Origin: Candidatus Thiodiazotropha endoloripes
GTDB lineage: Bacteria; Pseudomonadota; Gammaproteobacteria; Chromatiales; Chromatiaceae
Direction of reading: 5' to 3'
Assembly: GCF_001708965.1 (NCBI RefSeq)
Contig: NZ_LVJW01000003.1
Span: forward strand, 558,001-622,000
DNA: 64,000 nt
Within the stretch, counting starts at the first letter, position 1; every line of letters begins with the position of its first letter. Made by a program: the position numbers and the translations under genes. This document shows positions 1 to 8,170 of the stretch, in pieces. The notes beneath the pieces are model-generated. The model saw only the letters and a list, made by a program, of their open reading frames with translations, was not told where the DNA came from and made no database searches.

Positions 1-1
1 G

Positions 2-1036
2 GTTTACGATCATGCTGGAAGTGATGGCAGAGGATTGATGCGTCAGGTGCATGAGGAGCAGGGAAACACGGCAGTCAACTATACCGGCAAGCGGAATGAA
101 AGCCCAAGTGGAGAATCCGATGATCCCTTGAGTGTGAGTGATGCAGGGGTGGACATCGGGCCGCGTCCAACTCCATTGCAATACGCGGCCATGACTTCCG
201 GCGTTGGTTATGGATTGGCGGAAAACACGGTGAAAGGTCTTGTGCAGTTAGGTGTTGCGGTTGGAAAGAAGAGCCCAGATTTAAAAAACGTCGATAACCT
301 GGAATATGCCGGTATCGATGAGTACCATCGGGAAAGCAGAGAGCCAGGATTAACTCTACCGAATTGGGAGGATGTCGGTAATGCGTTTAAAGGAGATGTA
401 CAAGCAACAAATGAGGCAGTAAAGACCGCTAAGGAACAAGGCGAATATTTCGTAGCTGGCAAAGTGCTGTCAAATAACCCAATGCTGCAGATGACCGGGC
501 TGGTAGATATGGCCGTGTTTGGTGCCCTGGCAAGCATGGGGAAAGTTGCGAAACTCGATTCTCTGGTTTCTGAAAATGCTAAGATCAATGGGGCTGGAAG
601 TGCAGGACGGAGTCAGGTAAATGCTCCAAACACAGTTAATCCATCGATGGTGAAGCAAGAGTCTGGTGGCACACTAATTTATCATGAGAATTTTGGTGGT
701 CATCCAGTCAGCAAGCATGTTGGAAAAACGGATCAAGAATTAATCGATAGAATCGTGGCTGAACCCCACATTCCAAGTTCATCTAGTTTCACCAATCTGG
801 AAATTGCTGAAAAAGCAGTAGGGGATGTGCTCGCTGGTAATAGGGCAAATATACAGACCTGGTTGGCAGGCAATGATCGTCAATTACCGTTGTCAATGAA
901 CTTAGGTTACGAGGTGGGTAGAAAGGTACTGAATGGATCGACGACAGTTCAGGCAAGTACTGACATCACTGTTTTACTTAGACGAGATCCATTAATGCCG
1001 AATGGATATCGAATCCATACGGCCTATCCAGAATAG
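2..1036 (+). CDS. C-terminal part of polymorphic/CDI toxin with RNase A-like domain (5' partial)
   Basis: The frame is open to the left edge (codons for VYDHAGSDGRG precede the first ATG at 38), so the true start lies outside the window. The last ~110 residues resemble the RNase A-like CdiA-CT toxin domain: GGHPVSKHVGKT with a candidate catalytic His, then TDQELIDRI, helices rich in Ala/Ile, the strand TVLLRRDP and the closing YRIHTAYPE. In that family the tip enters a neighbouring cell and cleaves RNA. The part before it is Gly/Ala-rich with no enzyme motif, as in pretoxin linkers. An immunity gene follows after 9 bases, the usual toxin/immunity order. The delivery part (CdiA, Rhs or other) cannot be told from this end. 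Base composition is AT-richer than downstream genes, suggesting transfer. Confidence 0.8.
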   Translation, partial: VYDHAGSDGRGLMRQVHEEQGNTAVNYTGKRNESPSGESDDPLSVSDAGVDIGPRPTPLQYAAMTSGVGYGLAENTVKGLVQLGVAVGKKSPDLKNVDNLEYAGIDEYHRESREPGLTLPNWEDVGNAFKGDVQATNEAVKTAKEQGEYFVAGKVLSNNPMLQMTGLVDMAVFGALASMGKVAKLDSLVSENAKINGAGSAGRSQVNAPNTVNPSMVKQESGGTLIYHENFGGHPVSKHVGKTDQELIDRIVAEPHIPSSSSFTNLEIAEKAVGDVLAGNRANIQTWLAGNDRQLPLSMNLGYEVGRKVLNGSTTVQASTDITVLLRRDPLMPNGYRIHTAYPE

Positions 1037-1045
1037 GGAATGCGA

Positions 1046-1321
1046 ATGAACAAAGAAGCTCTGAATTACTTTTTTAAAGGCTACTTTCACCAAGATTGGT
1101 TTGCCGAATACGGAATATTTGAAAATGCAGTTCGAGATTTTTGTGACAATGAAAGTGAATCAAGAGTTACATCAGTTAAGATTGCAATAGATGAATTGAT
1201 TGCGCATGGTGATGTTACAGAGCAGATGATTTATGAGTTTGGAGGTTATGTTAAACCGTCAGCGTTAGATTTCACTCCAGAAGAGTGGTTGACAAAGGTT
1301 GTTGAGATTATGGGTGAGTAA
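1046..1321 (+). CDS. cdiI: CdiI-type immunity protein
   Basis: This 91-residue acidic protein follows the RNase A-like toxin by 9 bases and is read as its cognate inhibitor. The N-terminal YFFKGYFHQDWFAEYG matches the YFHQDW signature of a family of contact-dependent growth inhibition immunity proteins. There is no signal peptide or membrane segment, so it acts in the cytoplasm. An ATG also lies at 1040, but the AGGGA at 1035-1039 abuts it; the second ATG at 1046 has a normal 6-base spacing, so I chose it. Codon use and base composition are AT-rich like the toxin gene, so both probably arrived together. Function follows from position and family, not from any visible catalytic motif. Confidence 0.78.
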   Translation: MNKEALNYFFKGYFHQDWFAEYGIFENAVRDFCDNESESRVTSVKIAIDELIAHGDVTEQMIYEFGGYVKPSALDFTPEEWLTKVVEIMGE

Positions 1322-1410
1322 ATAGAGTCAATCATCAGATTAAAGAGAATTACAAGGTGACTCAGGTTTTAGTGAAATCGCTCAAAAGTTTAATAGAAGT
1401 TGGGATAAAT

Positions 1411-1460
1411 TGGGGTCAGAGAACATTTTCCAATAGTAACGTGCAATGCTCTCTGACCCA
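1411..1460. repeat. Imperfect inverted repeat, TGGGGTCAGAGAACATT type
   Basis: TGGGGTCAGAGAACATT (1411-1427) and AATGCTCTCTGACCCA (1445-1460) are near-perfect inverted arms with a 17-base loop. Arms beginning GGGTCAGAG are familiar from REP-like elements mobilised by RAYT transposases in gammaproteobacteria, though no transposase is present. There is no T-run, so a terminator role is less likely. It lies in the gap between the immunity gene and the convergent pat gene. Confidence 0.55.
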
Positions 1461-1487
1461 TAAAGAACCACAAACGGTTCAGTAAAA

Positions 1488-4169
1488 CTATAAGTCAATC
1501 ACAACCTGCTTGATGCTGTTGTCTCCCGGATAAGGGGTAACCTGGAAGTAGAGGGACTTCATCAGGTCGAGCATCTTGAAGTTGTTGCTCAACACTTCCC
1601 CCTCCATTCTTTCCAGACCCCGGTCTCTGGCAATTCCCATCAGGTGGTTCATCAGCTTGTGACCGATCCCCTGACGTTGCCACTCATCGGCTACGACCAG
1701 GGCGAATTCACAACTGCGTTTATCGGGGTTGATGACGTAGCGGGCAACCCCCAGTTCCACCTCATGGTGTTCATCCTCAGTTACCGCAATCAGGGCCATT
1801 TCGTTGTGATAGTCGATCTGGGTGAAGCGGGTCAGCATCTCCGGAGTCAGTTCCTGAATGGAACTCATGAAGCGGAAATACTTGGCCTCATTGGAGAGCT
1901 GACGGGTGAAGTTCTGCTCCAGGTCTGCATCTTCGGGTCGGATCGGACGGATCACAATGTTGATACCGTTGGGCAATTGGGTACGGGCAACCAGATTGAC
2001 TGGGTAGGGATGGATCGCCAGGTGGTGGTAAGGGTCGGTGGATGGGCGTGGGTAATTGACCCGGATCCTGGCATCCACTGCCACCGCACCTGTGTCATCG
2101 AGAATCAACGGATTGATATCCATCTCCTGGATCCAAGGCAACTCACAGGCCATGCTCGATACCCGCAACAGCACATCCACCAGGGCTTCCCGATTGGCAG
2201 CAGGCATGTGTCTGAACTGGTCGAGCATCTTTGAGGCTTTGGTGCGATCGATCAGATCGCTGGCCAGACGCCGGTTGAGGGGGGGCAGGGCAATGGCCGA
2301 ATCCCCCATTACTTCAACCGTTGTGCCGCCGCTACCGAAGCTGATCACCGGGCCGAACACCGGATCCCGCACGATACCGATCAACAGCTCCCGACCATTC
2401 GGGCTCTGGTACATCTGTTCAACGGTCACCCCTTCGATAGTCGCCTCCGGTCGGGTCTCTTTGACCTGCTCGATAAGATCCCGGTAGTTGGTGCGAACCG
2501 CCTGGGCATTGTTGATGTTGAGACGGATACCACCGGCATCGGATTTATGGGAGATGTCCGGTGAGAAGATCTTCATTGCCACCGGAAAACCGATCGATTC
2601 AGCCAGGATCAAAGCCTCGTTGGCGGAGCGTGCGATACCGTTGCGTACCGCATTGATGCGGAAAGCGCCGAGCAGTGCAAAGGATTCCGGTTCGGAGAGA
2701 ACTTTGCGCTGTTCCGAGAGGGCGCTCTCGATGATCAACCGGGCACCCTCGGCGTCAGGCTGTTCATGACGCCTGGAGCTCTTGGCCGGAGTCTGCAGCA
2801 GTAAGCGCTGGCTCTCCTGATGGGATGAGAGATAGTAGAAAGCGTCAACCGCGTTTTCCAGGGTACGGAAGGAGGGCAGTTTGGCATTGTTGAACAGCTT
2901 GCGTGCATTCTCGATCTGCTTGCCGCCCATCCAACTGGTGAGGATCGGCTTCTTATGTTTATCCGCCAGATCGATCAGCTCCTGCGCCACTGAGTCGGGT
3001 TGGGTCATCGCCTGAGGGGTGAGAATGACAATGGTGCCATCGACCCCCGGATCGTTAAGGCAGATGTCCACCGCAGCCCGATAGCGTTCAGGGGGAGCTT
3101 CACCGATGATGTCCACCGGGTTGCCGTGAGACCAGACTTCAGGCAGGGCTTCATTGAGTGCCTTGATGGTATCGTCGTTGAAAGATGCCAGCTCGATGTC
3201 CAGATCCGAGGCCCGATCGGCAGCCATCACGCCAGGGCCGCCACCGTTGGTGATGATCGCCAGCTTGTTGCCGTAAACCCGGTATCTGGAAGAGAGGGCC
3301 TTGGCCGCTGAAAAGAGTTGGGAGATGGTTTCCACCCGCAACACACCGGATCGTGACAGCGCCGCAGAGAAAGTCTCGTCGCTACCCACCAGGGCGCCCG
3401 TGTGGGACATGGAGGCTTCCGCGCCAGCGGCATGGCGTCCCACCTTCAACACGATGACTGGTTTAATGCGTGCCGCGGCGCGCAGTCCACTCATGAACCG
3501 GCGGGCATTCTTGATGCCTTCCACATACAGCAGAATACTGTCGGTTTTCGGATCGGAAACCAGGTAGTCGAGGTAATCACCGAAGTCCAGGTCGGCTGAG
3601 ATACCGGTGGAGATCACCGTGGAGAATCCGATGTCGTTCACCTCCGCCCAGTCGAGGATCGCGGTGCAGATCGCTCCGGACTGGGAGACCAGGGCGAGAT
3701 TGCCCGGCTTGGCGTTGTTGTTGCCGAAGGTGATGTTGATCCCCTGGTCGGGACGGATCAGGCCGAGACAGTTCGGTCCGATAAAGCGGATACCGAACTC
3801 CTTGGCGACTTCGACAACCCGCTCTTCCAGACGCAGACCGGTTGGTCCGGACTCTCTGAAACCGGCAGACAGGATGATCATGGTTTTCACGCCATGCAGA
3901 CCGCAGGCCTCGACGATCGCTGGAATGGACTTGGCCGGTGTGGCGACGACGACCAGCTCAACCGGATTGCCGATCTCTTCGATCGACTTGTAGGCTTTGA
4001 CTCCCTGTATCTCTTCATGCTTTGGATTGATCGGATAGATAGCGCCTTTGTAACCGGAAGAGATCAGGTTTCTGAATACCACTTCGCCAACCGAGTTTTC
4101 TCTTTCACTGGCTCCGAACATGGCGACGCTTTTCGGTGAGAATAGTGGGGTTAAATAGTGTGATTGCAT
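1488..4169 (-). CDS. pat: Bifunctional NDP-forming acyl-CoA synthetase-like/GNAT protein lysine acetyltransferase (Pat/YfiQ type)
   Basis: The 893-residue protein has the layout of Pat/YfiQ protein acetyltransferases: an N-terminal CoA-binding Rossmann domain (~1-130, FGASERENSVGEVV), a succinyl-CoA-ligase-like domain (~150-300, VSQSGA and SHTGAL with His256), an ATP-grasp domain (~490-700, IGFPVAMKIFSPDISHKSD) and a C-terminal GNAT domain (~725-890, WQRQGIGHKLMNHL, the acetyl-CoA loop). Such enzymes acetylate lysines of acyl-CoA synthetases and other metabolic enzymes; the synthetase-like half usually senses acetyl-CoA. His256 lies where NDP-forming synthetases carry the phosphorylated His, so residual ligase activity cannot be excluded. 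The gene is divergent from an HDAC-like deacetylase over a 255-base gap, which suggests a reversible acetylation pair. Length is close to the 886 residues of Salmonella Pat. Confidence 0.92.
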   Translation of the reverse strand: MQSHYLTPLFSPKSVAMFGASERENSVGEVVFRNLISSGYKGAIYPINPKHEEIQGVKAYKSIEEIGNPVELVVVATPAKSIPAIVEACGLHGVKTMIILSAGFRESGPTGLRLEERVVEVAKEFGIRFIGPNCLGLIRPDQGINITFGNNNAKPGNLALVSQSGAICTAILDWAEVNDIGFSTVISTGISADLDFGDYLDYLVSDPKTDSILLYVEGIKNARRFMSGLRAAARIKPVIVLKVGRHAAGAEASMSHTGALVGSDETFSAALSRSGVLRVETISQLFSAAKALSSRYRVYGNKLAIITNGGGPGVMAADRASDLDIELASFNDDTIKALNEALPEVWSHGNPVDIIGEAPPERYRAAVDICLNDPGVDGTIVILTPQAMTQPDSVAQELIDLADKHKKPILTSWMGGKQIENARKLFNNAKLPSFRTLENAVDAFYYLSSHQESQRLLLQTPAKSSRRHEQPDAEGARLIIESALSEQRKVLSEPESFALLGAFRINAVRNGIARSANEALILAESIGFPVAMKIFSPDISHKSDAGGIRLNINNAQAVRTNYRDLIEQVKETRPEATIEGVTVEQMYQSPNGRELLIGIVRDPVFGPVISFGSGGTTVEVMGDSAIALPPLNRRLASDLIDRTKASKMLDQFRHMPAANREALVDVLLRVSSMACELPWIQEMDINPLILDDTGAVAVDARIRVNYPRPSTDPYHHLAIHPYPVNLVARTQLPNGINIVIRPIRPEDADLEQNFTRQLSNEAKYFRFMSSIQELTPEMLTRFTQIDYHNEMALIAVTEDEHHEVELGVARYVINPDKRSCEFALVVADEWQRQGIGHKLMNHLMGIARDRGLERMEGEVLSNNFKMLDLMKSLYFQVTPYPGDNSIKQVVIDL

Positions 4170-4347
4170 GAGTTCCAGCCTATTGAACTTCTGGTGAAAA
4201 AAAATGAGAGTAAGTGTCCGTTGTTACTCACGGGGGCACGGTGTGATAGTCTGATTTAAAGCATATCCAAGGTGACGTCGATGAGCACTCAGGTTATCGG
4301 CATGAATGGTTGGAAGTTTACCGATAAAAAATGACAAATTCTTTACT

Positions 4348-4376
4348 TAAGTAACGGTTTTTAAAGATCTTATAAT
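4348..4376 (+). promoter_or_regulatory. Possible promoter for the HDAC-like gene
   Basis: A consensus -10 TATAAT lies at 4371-4376, about 50 bases before the GTG start at 4425. The hexamer 17 bases upstream (TAAGTA) is a poor -35, so this is a tentative call. Confidence 0.35.
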
Positions 4377-4424
4377 GAGTATTAGGCTGCTTAATGAAGT
4401 GGCCGTATAGTTTGGGGGTATTTT

Positions 4425-5351
4425 GTGAGAACGGCCTATATTACCCACCCTGATTGTCTCAATCATGATACGGGTGTGGGGCATCCTGAAAACGCTTCAA
4501 GACTGCAGGCGATCGATGATCGTTTGATGGCGGCACAGCTTTACGATTTTCTGCGTCACTATGATGCGCCGGAGGTTACCCGGGAACAGTTGCTGCGTTG
4601 TCACGACGAAGCTTATCTGAACCAGGTTGAAAAACTGATGCCGGAATCAGGCCATGCCCACCTCGATCCGGATACGGTTGTGAGTCCACAGAGTCAGCAG
4701 GCTGCCAAACGGGCAGCGGGTGCTGTGATCAAGGGAGTGGACCTGATCATGCAGGAGGGATTGAAAAATGCCTTCTGTGCGGTACGGCCACCAGGGCACC
4801 ATGCGGAGCGCATGAAGACCATGGGATTCTGTGTCTATGGCAATGCCTCAGTGGGTGCGGCACATGCCATGGCGGAGTATGGTCTGGAGCGTGTGGCGAT
4901 ACTCGATTTCGATGTCCATCATGGTAATGGCAGTGAAGATATCTTCCGTGATGACAGACGGGTGATTGTCTGTTCGACCTTTCAGCACCCATTCTACCCC
5001 TACACGGCGATTGAAGAGAGCCCGGATCATATCATCTGTGCCCCGTTGGAGGCGACCGCGAAAAGTGCTGAATTCAAAGCGGCGGTAACGGACCACTGGT
5101 TGCCGGCGCTGAATCACTTCGAACCGCAGATGATCTTCGTCTCGGCTGGATTCGATGCCCATGTGGAAGATGACATGTCAGGCGTCAGTTTGACTGAAGC
5201 GGATTATCGCTGGGTTACTGAGCAGATCCTGCAGATTGCCGATCAGTATGCTGAGGGCAGGGTTGTCTCCGTGCTCGAAGGGGGCTACGAGCCCCATGCC
5301 CTGGCACGCAGTGTGGAAGCCCACATCAGGGTTTTGATGGATCTGCATTAG
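4425..5351 (+). CDS. Histone deacetylase family protein (class II HDAC/acetylpolyamine amidohydrolase-like)
   Basis: The 308-residue protein carries all hallmarks of the zinc-dependent arginase/HDAC fold: HPENASRL near the N-terminus, RPPGHHA (catalytic His pair), DFDVHHGNG (two zinc ligands), SAGFDAH (third zinc ligand) and LEGGY near the end. These bacterial enzymes remove acetyl groups from lysine side chains or acetylpolyamines; the substrate cannot be read from sequence. It starts with GTG at 4425 after a GGGGG ribosome-binding stretch. It is divergent from the Pat-type acetyltransferase, so deacetylation of Pat targets is a natural hypothesis. All ligands are present, so it should be active. 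No signal peptide, so cytoplasmic. Confidence 0.92.
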   Translation: MRTAYITHPDCLNHDTGVGHPENASRLQAIDDRLMAAQLYDFLRHYDAPEVTREQLLRCHDEAYLNQVEKLMPESGHAHLDPDTVVSPQSQQAAKRAAGAVIKGVDLIMQEGLKNAFCAVRPPGHHAERMKTMGFCVYGNASVGAAHAMAEYGLERVAILDFDVHHGNGSEDIFRDDRRVIVCSTFQHPFYPYTAIEESPDHIICAPLEATAKSAEFKAAVTDHWLPALNHFEPQMIFVSAGFDAHVEDDMSGVSLTEADYRWVTEQILQIADQYAEGRVVSVLEGGYEPHALARSVEAHIRVLMDLH

Positions 5352-5365
5352 CGCCGATTGGATTC

Positions 5366-5383
5366 GTGCTAACAGGCCCTAAG
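5366..5383 (+). repeat. Copy of dispersed motif GTGYTARCAGGCCCTAAG
   Basis: GTGCTAACAGGCCCTAAG lies between the convergent stops of the HDAC-like gene and the next gene. It matches copies at 6951, 22643, 32834 (inverted), 52658 and 62624. Confidence 0.7.
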
Positions 5384-5388
5384 CAAGA

Positions 5389-6153
5389 TCAGACCCGCAT
5401 CACAGCGACCCGGCTTCCCGAAGTGCCGTGGCGTCGTACTTCAAGAATCATTGCCGGGACCCCGCGCCCCGGATCGATGATCCGTTCGATCGCATACATT
5501 GAACTCAACAGTTTGGGACGGGCATGACGGGAACCGGTGGCTTCCACGACACGCATGTTACCTCCGGCCACGGACTGGTTTACATAGGAGTCGACAACCG
5601 CCACATGTCCTGGACTGCGCCTGACTGAATTGCCATCCATCCAGACCAGCAGATCCCCTTGCTGAATTGTGTTCGGATCGTTCACCGCCCGGTTTGCCTG
5701 GAAGTAGGAGGCGGCTCCGGTGTTTCGAACCGTGTTGTCTGTGTAGTTACGCTTACCACAGGCAATCAGATAGTTGGTGACAAAACCCGAACAATCGATG
5801 CCGAGATGGTCGTCACAGAAGGTCTGCAGGTTGAGTTGATTGATCGTCTGTACTCTATTGGCGCGCACCGCCCACTCCAGAGCCAGTTCATAGTCCCTGG
5901 GTGCACCTTTACCCATTGCCGCATTACGGATTCGGTTTTTGTTCTGGTTGAACCAGATATCACTGCGCGAACCCCTAGAGACAGTCCGGTAATCGCGCAG
6001 CTCTTCCGTGCCCTCATCCCAATCCATCATGAAGTAGTTTCTGAGGGTGACGCTGTGGGTTGTCTCGCGACAGGTTCTTGAGGCCGGGTCATCAACTGCA
6101 GACCTGACCCTGAGACGTCGATATCTTTGCATGAATTCTACAGGTGTCGGCAT
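5389..6153 (-). CDS. NlpC/P60- or CHAP-like putative cysteine peptidase/amidase
   Basis: The 254-residue protein has the two landmarks of the NlpC/P60/CHAP fold: a Cys at the start of a helix in GIDCSGFVTNYL (Cys121) and a His in a strand in SPGHVAVVDSY (His183), with QQGDLLVW between them as in NlpC/P60 proteins. Enzymes with this core cut peptidoglycan peptides or amide bonds. There is no signal peptide and no cell-wall binding repeat, which is odd for a wall hydrolase; it may be exported by another route or act in the cytoplasm. The first ~110 residues match nothing I recognise. It lies 53 bases downstream of a lipoprotein gene on the same strand, so the two may be cotranscribed. The exact family is not settled. 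Confidence 0.6.
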   Translation of the reverse strand: MPTPVEFMQRYRRLRVRSAVDDPASRTCRETTHSVTLRNYFMMDWDEGTEELRDYRTVSRGSRSDIWFNQNKNRIRNAAMGKGAPRDYELALEWAVRANRVQTINQLNLQTFCDDHLGIDCSGFVTNYLIACGKRNYTDNTVRNTGAASYFQANRAVNDPNTIQQGDLLVWMDGNSVRRSPGHVAVVDSYVNQSVAGGNMRVVEATGSRHARPKLLSSMYAIERIIDPGRGVPAMILEVRRHGTSGSRVAVMRV

Positions 6154-6206
6154 GGTGCTATTCCTTTATAACCAGGTTGATGGATCGATGTTTGATCGGT
6201 TCCGCA

Positions 6207-6785
6207 TCAGTGTGGCGGCGTACCGATGCAAGCTCGCTGCTGTGCTTTATCAGCCAGTTGTTGCAACTGCGCTCTGGAAACTCCCTGCTGCTCGATGACA
6301 TCGGTGACGCAGCTCTCAGTCGCGGATACTTTTGCTACGGCCAGGTAGATTGTGGTGACCTGATCCGGCTCATCGGGATTTTCATGGGCATGAATCTCTG
6401 CGATGAGCGCTACGGGTTGAGTCCCGGTGGATGAGTGTGCAATCCGCCACTCAGCCTGTTCACCAAGATGAAACATCTGCCTGGTTACCACCGCCTGATA
6501 ATTGAGGGGGAAGGATTGTTGTGAATCGCTCAGGATCTCAATCGACTTTCTACCTGCGGCAACTTTGCGCAGTATCAGCTGATAACCTGCCGTACCGGGA
6601 CAGAGCTTGTAAGGCGTGCTGTTCGGATCTGTCTGGTCGGTGAATGACTGACAGTTGTTGAGGCTTGTGAAAACAGACTTGTTACCTGAATCCTGATAGG
6701 TGGCAAAGCAGCCGGACAGGATCACTGCCAGGGTGATGGCCGGTATCAGAAATGAGGATTTGCTGTTTTGTATTTTCATCTTCAC
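6207..6785 (-). CDS. Hypothetical lipoprotein
   Basis: This 192-residue protein begins with a lipoprotein signal: basic residues, a hydrophobic run and the lipobox LSGC with the lipidated Cys at 26. The mature part has further Cys residues (NNCQSF, KLCPG, ESCV, RACIG) that could form disulfides, and ends with a helical segment (SRAQLQQLADKAQQRAC). I do not recognise the family. It is probably cotranscribed with the peptidase-like gene 53 bases downstream. Localisation to the outer or inner membrane face follows from the lipobox; function is unknown. Confidence 0.7.
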   Translation of the reverse strand: MKMKIQNSKSSFLIPAITLAVILSGCFATYQDSGNKSVFTSLNNCQSFTDQTDPNSTPYKLCPGTAGYQLILRKVAAGRKSIEILSDSQQSFPLNYQAVVTRQMFHLGEQAEWRIAHSSTGTQPVALIAEIHAHENPDEPDQVTTIYLAVAKVSATESCVTDVIEQQGVSRAQLQQLADKAQQRACIGTPPH

Positions 6786-6950
6786 GCCTCCATGGTTGTG
6801 ATTCTAGATTTCTGCAAAACAGCTTAAAGGTAATTTTTAACAGCGCAGTAGGCAATTTTTATCATTACGGCTATTTACGCACAAAAACGTGATTTGCATT
6901 GAGCAACTGAAAGTTGATCCTAAGGGCGAGCGAAGTGTATTCAATGATTG

Positions 6951-7009
6951 GTGTTAACAGGCCCTATTTCATCGGTTCGCAAATGAACGCAAATAAGAGT
7001 CAAAAAAAC
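6951..7009 (+). repeat. Dispersed motif copy plus AAATGAACGCAAA repeat
   Basis: GTGTTAACAGGCCCTA (6951-6966) is followed by CGCAAATGAACGCAAATAAG (from 6979). The same two modules occur together at 22617-22682, where the second lies in the opposite orientation (TTTGCGTTCATTT). This occupies much of the 297-base gap between the AraC-type and lipoprotein genes; I see no gene there. Confidence 0.6.
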
Positions 7010-7082
7010 ACAGATTGCGGCTATTCACGGTGGTTGGCGTCCATTCCTGGCTTGAATGATGGAGATTGTGTGAGACGGCTGT

Positions 7083-8033
7083 CTACTGTCGAACACTGCC
7101 CGGGGAGACACCAAGCTCTCGTTTGAAGGCCCGGCAGAATGCCGCTTCGGATTGATAGCCGAAGCGTTCCGCGAACACCACCAGAGGTTCCGATGATTCG
7201 AGCAGCTGTGTGCGGGCCATCAGCATACGCCAGCGGGTTACGTAACGCATCGCGGTGTAACCAACCAGATCGGTGAATCGTGCAGAGAATCCTGAGCGGG
7301 ACATTCGCGCCTCCATGGCCAGTGACGTCAGGTTCCACTCCCTTTCCGGATTACGGTGAATCGCTGCAAGGGCTCTGCCTATCTGCTTGTCCCGTAACGC
7401 ATTCAACCAGCCCGGTATGGGGCCGCTGAGTGAGTCGAGCCAGGAGCGAATCGCCTGGATGACCAGAATGTCTGCCAGTCGGGTGATCACCGTTTCACCA
7501 CCGGGACGCAGTTCCCTCGCTTCACGGGTGATCAACTCTAGGGTGTTTTGTATCCAGCTGCTCTCATCCTCTTTCCAGGTATCGATCTTCAATACCTGTG
7601 GCAGCAGGGCTACAACCTGCTGTCCGGCAACATGGTCAAAGCGCACCAGCCCACAGGTCAGCTGGGTCAGCTCACCACTGCCGCCGTGATGCATGATTTC
7701 ATATCGTTCACTCACCGACTCCACTGGTATGTCGAACAGGGGCGTGGTCTGGTGCTGGAGATCACTGCGCACTTCGTGGCCTTCACCATGGGGAACCAGG
7801 GCCAGGCTGCCCTGTTTCAGCAGGCAGGGTTTTTCTCCGGCAACCTCCAGCCAGCACTCACCCCGGGTCACCACATGGAACATCATGTGGCCCTCGAAGG
7901 GTGGCAGGGAGACCCCCCAGGGCGCTTTCAACTCGGAACGGCAGTAGTAGGTGCCGTTCAGTTTCAGCAAATGAAGTGCTTCCCCGATCGGGTCAGACAC
8001 TTCGGCAATTGTCGAATTGGTTTCGCTGGTCAT
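7083..8033 (-). CDS. AraC-family transcriptional regulator with cupin sensor domain
   Basis: The 316-residue product has an N-terminal cupin-type domain (~10-190; APWGVSLPP, FHVVTRGECWLEV, LVPHGEGHEV) and a C-terminal AraC double helix-turn-helix (WNLTSLAMEARMSRSGFSAR, then PLVVFAERFGYQSEAAFCRA with FKRELGVSPG). The cupin is of the type found in AraC regulators of small redox or catabolic genes. The frame extends upstream to 8114, but ATG at 8033 (MTSETNST) fits family lengths. It is divergent from an NmrA-type reductase gene with only 137 bases between them, the classic arrangement of such a regulator and its target. An inverted repeat in that gap (8132-8147) is a candidate operator. Confidence 0.88.
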   Translation of the reverse strand: MTSETNSTIAEVSDPIGEALHLLKLNGTYYCRSELKAPWGVSLPPFEGHMMFHVVTRGECWLEVAGEKPCLLKQGSLALVPHGEGHEVRSDLQHQTTPLFDIPVESVSERYEIMHHGGSGELTQLTCGLVRFDHVAGQQVVALLPQVLKIDTWKEDESSWIQNTLELITREARELRPGGETVITRLADILVIQAIRSWLDSLSGPIPGWLNALRDKQIGRALAAIHRNPEREWNLTSLAMEARMSRSGFSARFTDLVGYTAMRYVTRWRMLMARTQLLESSEPLVVFAERFGYQSEAAFCRAFKRELGVSPGSVRQ

Positions 8034-8131
8034 GGGGTTTTTCGATTTGGACAAGCTGCATATAAATATAGACAAACAGCCATGGTTGGTCTGTGCGTTG
8101 TTACCTAGGATCAACTCATACGCACTAACGC

Positions 8132-8147
8132 AGCGTTTTACAACGCT
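8132..8147. promoter_or_regulatory. Inverted repeat AGCGTT-TTAC-AACGCT, candidate operator
   Basis: A perfect 6-4-6 inverted repeat lies in the gap between the AraC-type regulator and the divergent reductase gene, 23 bases before the reductase ATG. Position suggests an operator; AraC proteins more often bind direct repeats, so another regulator or an mRNA hairpin is possible. Confidence 0.4.
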
Positions 8148-8170
8148 TAACCCTGTAAAGGAGATGGATT

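Noticed and set aside
6914-7126. 70-codon frame over the repeat before the AraC-type gene
   Set aside because: It crosses the dispersed repeat and the end of the AraC gene and shows no protein character.
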